A stretch of 64,000 nucleotides of DNA. Origin: Mastigias papua. Its lineage: Eukaryota > Cnidaria > Scyphozoa > Rhizostomeae > Mastigiidae. The stretch covers positions 9,832,191-9,896,190 of the forward strand of contig OZ025269.1 of the NCBI GenBank assembly GCA_964019165.1, read 5' to 3'. The position numbers and the translations under genes are program-made. A model generated the notes under the pieces. It was given only the letters and a program-made list of their open reading frames with translations, was not told the DNA's origin and searched no databases. Of the stretch, positions 47,700 to 64,000 are shown piece by piece; within the stretch, counting starts at the first letter, position 1; every line of letters begins with the position of its first letter.

Positions 47700-48481
47700 T
47701 TAAACATTTAAAGTGCTTTTAAGAAATGGATGCCTGTTAATGACAGCTTTTTAGATGAAAGGCTCATCCGGTCTACATATTCCATGTATAACTATCATTT
47801 TTATATATTATTATATGACGGGTCACCATATATGAAGACAGCCAACTCATCAAGGGAAAATAAATGCTTCTCTAACTGCTCGAATAGTACAGACATAGCA
47901 GGTGCCCTACTGTCAACAACAGATTAAAACTTCAGAGCATGAGTCTTTTTGTAGACATTGTAAACTGGCGCTAATTCTGGCTTGGTCTACATTTAGGCCT
48001 AACTGTGCCATCTACATACCCCAAGCAGTTATTATGCAGTGCAGCATCTTTGTTGTCGAAAGCATTTGTAAATGACTTTACTTTTCTCCAGAGAGTCATA
48101 GCTGATTTAGGTAGGTCAAAGTATGTGAGAAATGATTATAAATGTTGACAACGACAGTACTGAACATCACACAAAGTTGTGGTACTGGTCTTTCAAACCG
48201 TGGACCAGATCGGAATAGAGACATGGATATGCAAAGCTCCTCAAGCAAACACAAATAGCTGCAACAGAATATACAACCGGTCCGATATAGTAATGGTCAA
48301 ATTTTGGAGGATCTAGTGCACAAGCAAGTCTGTAAATCATACTTTGATGATCCGACAGGATGTGTTTAGTAAGGTCACTATTGGCATCATAGCGCACTAT
48401 GAAATGAAATTGTGAATAAGCAGATTGACTATCATGCAATTTGCTTTGTATTCTATTAAATAATTTAGTATACAAGCACAA
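47700..48481 (-). pseudogene. Harbinger (HARBI1-like) transposase remnant
   Basis: The minus strand from 48481 holds VVYSVAAICVCLRSFAYPC and LYSDLVHGL, matching the N-terminal DDE region of nuclease HARBI1-type transposases (the LC-LL-R-AYPCRYSDL block). Later, in other frames, NCLGYVDGTVRPKCRPSQN (about 48040-47985, containing the first catalytic-Asp segment VDGT) and FEQLEKHLFSLDELAVFIYG then DPSYN (about 47890-47815) follow. Frameshifts and stops show it is dead. It begins only 50 bp downstream of the TRAF-like stop codon, on the same strand. Confidence 0.8.
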
Positions 48482-48530
48482 ATAGAATATGTGTACTGGC
48501 TTGAACTAATACTCAACGTAATCTGTCAAT

Positions 48531-62463
<13,933 letters not shown>

Positions 62464-63270
62464 CCTACTGTAGACTAAGCCACGGGAAACCCCCTATAGC
62501 ATGTCATGCGGAAAGGAATTTCACTAAGCGCTATGCCAGAGTATAGCACACAAGTAGGGGAATGATCAATCAGAAAGCAATGACCTCAATATTGATATTT
62601 TCAGTAATTAGTACTCTCAAGTCCCAAATACACATGGTTTATTATTATCATTACTATGCTCAGACATGTATGTAAACGCTGAATTAAAGCAAGGAATTAA
62701 GCTACCAAAATCATTTAAACAGTGGTCTATTGCTAGCGACGTTTTCAAGGCGGCATTTTGAATAGCCCAATCAACAATCAGTATTTAAACTCCGCAATCG
62801 AACAAATGGATAACGTCAATTACAAAAATTTCTACGCACATGTGCAGGGTCCATACACATCTTCCCTAATATTTCTTCCTTACTTTCCTGACTCTTTTCT
62901 TGAAGATGAAGGTGCTTTTCCTGACTACAGATAAGAAATACATAATATTTTTTGACCAACTGGTGTAAGAAATGATGCGAGTGACTGACCCATCTTTTTA
63001 AAACTATTAAGAGCACATTTTTCCAATTAGGGTAAGAAAATGAGGCTCTCTGCTCAACTGGAATAAACAATAGCACAAACTGTGCAATGTTTAGAATTGT
63101 GTATTGGGTACCAAAGAACTCATCTGCATGGATGATAAAAATCCTAACTTTCTTCCGGACCTTCTTCAGGTTTTAATAAAATTTCTTGACTTTTCCTGAC
63201 TTTTCTCGACTGTCCTTAAAACACCGTTTTTGCCTGATTTTTCCTGACTGTATGAACGCTGATGTGGTTC
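62464..63270. other. Upstream flank of the TRAF-like gene, nothing firm
   Basis: The TRAF promoter should lie here; no TATA box at a convincing distance was identified. Repeated TTTTCCTGACTTTT-type motifs (62880-62930 and 63185-63250) suggest a diverged repeat. The minus-strand frame 62816-63076 has no recognised motif. Confidence 0.35.
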
Positions 63271-63275
63271 TGTCC

Positions 63276-63301
63276 CTGTGTGTATGTGTGTGTGTGTGTG
63301 T

Positions 63302-63394
<93 letters not shown>
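63276..63394. repeat. (GT)n microsatellite
   Basis: About 120 bp of GT with two GTAT interruptions near the start. Cys/Val and His/Thr frames are by-products. Confidence 0.97.
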
Positions 63395-63395
<1 letters not shown>

Positions 63396-63711
63396 TTATT
63401 TTAATTCGATTAAACAATGCCAGCTAACAAAATATATACATGATTACATACATATTGTTATGTTCTTCAGATAAGCGCAAAGGAAGAATAAGATAAACAG
63501 ATGAATAACTTAAACATTCAGCTTGATTCACAAAAATAACTCTGAGTAAAAGCAACGAAAAACAGCGAGATAATGTCTTTAGAATTGAATACAACTCATT
63601 GTCCCATTGTTCAGTAGTGGAAGTTTTATTGAATTCTTTCATTACACTACAAAACACCTTCCCACTAGCCTAAGCTTTAGGCGACTGATTCAACGTTTCT
63701 TTGTTTTGCAT

Positions 63712-64000
63712 TTAAACGTGCAGATCTTCGTAGTTGGTCAGGTCCCTACTCCACTCCTGCGGGGGGATTCGGCCTTTTGGTCCTTTAGACAGCTCTTCTA
63801 GTGGTTGCTGGTTTTGTGAATTTTCCTGGTACTCCAACAATGATTCTTCACTCCCAACAACATAGTTATGTTTCTCACCTATACTAGGCAGACCTAATAT
63901 GTATGGTGCATCTCCTGGCTCTTCATCTTCTGTGGAATGGTACCGTGGGCGGAGTTGCTCTATATGGCGGTGCCAAATAGGTCCCTTTGGATGTACTCTG
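63712..64000 (-). mobile_element. Gypsy integrase C-terminal end, runs off the window
   Basis: The minus strand is open from the window edge to TAA at 63714-63712 (95 codons). Near the start it reads VHPKGPIWHRHIEQLRPRY, the R-H-x-x-Q-L-R-P motif found near the C-terminus of Ty3/Gypsy integrases. The rest is a low-complexity tail rich in Glu, Gln and Pro. No stop or shift occurs in the visible part, so the copy may be fairly young. It lies upstream of the TRAF-like gene on the same strand. No LTR was identified in 63400-63700. Confidence 0.75.

Overview
The window is eukaryotic, animal-type genomic DNA. It has spliced exons with GT-AG borders, kilobase introns, long (AT)n, (GT)n and (GAT)n microsatellites, tRNA-derived SINEs, and many decayed LINE, Gypsy, Harbinger, hAT-like and pogo-like elements. 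A TRAF-type RING/MATH gene and a MUPP1/PATJ-style multi-PDZ gene point to a metazoan. The mix of repeat families looks most like a marine invertebrate, perhaps a cnidarian; that is an impression from the sequence alone. A 198-base run of N marks an assembly gap.

Two host genes can be supported, both on the minus strand. (1) The 3' part of a multi-PDZ scaffold gene occupies 731-24880. Eight exons join in one open frame of 238 codons: the tail of one PDZ domain, one complete PDZ, then a last PDZ split over four exons, one of them 31 bases long, and a stop at 731. (2) A TRAF6-like gene occupies 48531-62463. Exon 1 holds the first half of a RING finger. After a 12.5-kb intron, one large exon holds the rest of the RING, zinc-binding modules, a helical region and a TRAF/MATH domain (481 residues in total).

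Almost everything else recognisable is mobile DNA. 2.6-6 kb: two minus-strand LINE remnants. 7.8-8.1 kb: a 16-base minisatellite. 8.7-15.5 kb: a plus-strand Gypsy piece, an R2-like LINE and a minus-strand Gypsy element, end to end. 17-17.7 kb: microsatellites and SINEs. 20-22.7 kb: a terminal-inverted-repeat (TIR) element and a LINE. 25.4-27 kb: a LINE with an SGNH-type first ORF. 28.7-32.8 kb: a (GATTTTT)n-rich TIR element interrupted by a fairly young LINE. 34.5-38.6 kb: a fold-back LINE, an RTE 5' part and a hAT-like non-autonomous element. 39.5-40.9 kb: a short open frame with four zinc-knuckle modules fused to a LINE-like tail. 43.9-48.5 kb: LINE pieces, a pogo-like element and a Harbinger transposase remnant. 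54-62 kb, inside the TRAF intron: SINE/microsatellite, a fold-back MITE, a restriction-like-endonuclease LINE ORF, a hAT-like transposase split by a 1952-bp TIR element with a 6-bp target duplication, and a two-gene Harbinger remnant. 63.7-64 kb: the C-terminal end of a Gypsy integrase running off the window.

No functional tRNA, rRNA, CRISPR array or prokaryote-type operon was seen. The two genes have no visible functional link; they share only strand and heavy transposon load in their introns. Family names rest on motif recognition by eye, without database searches.
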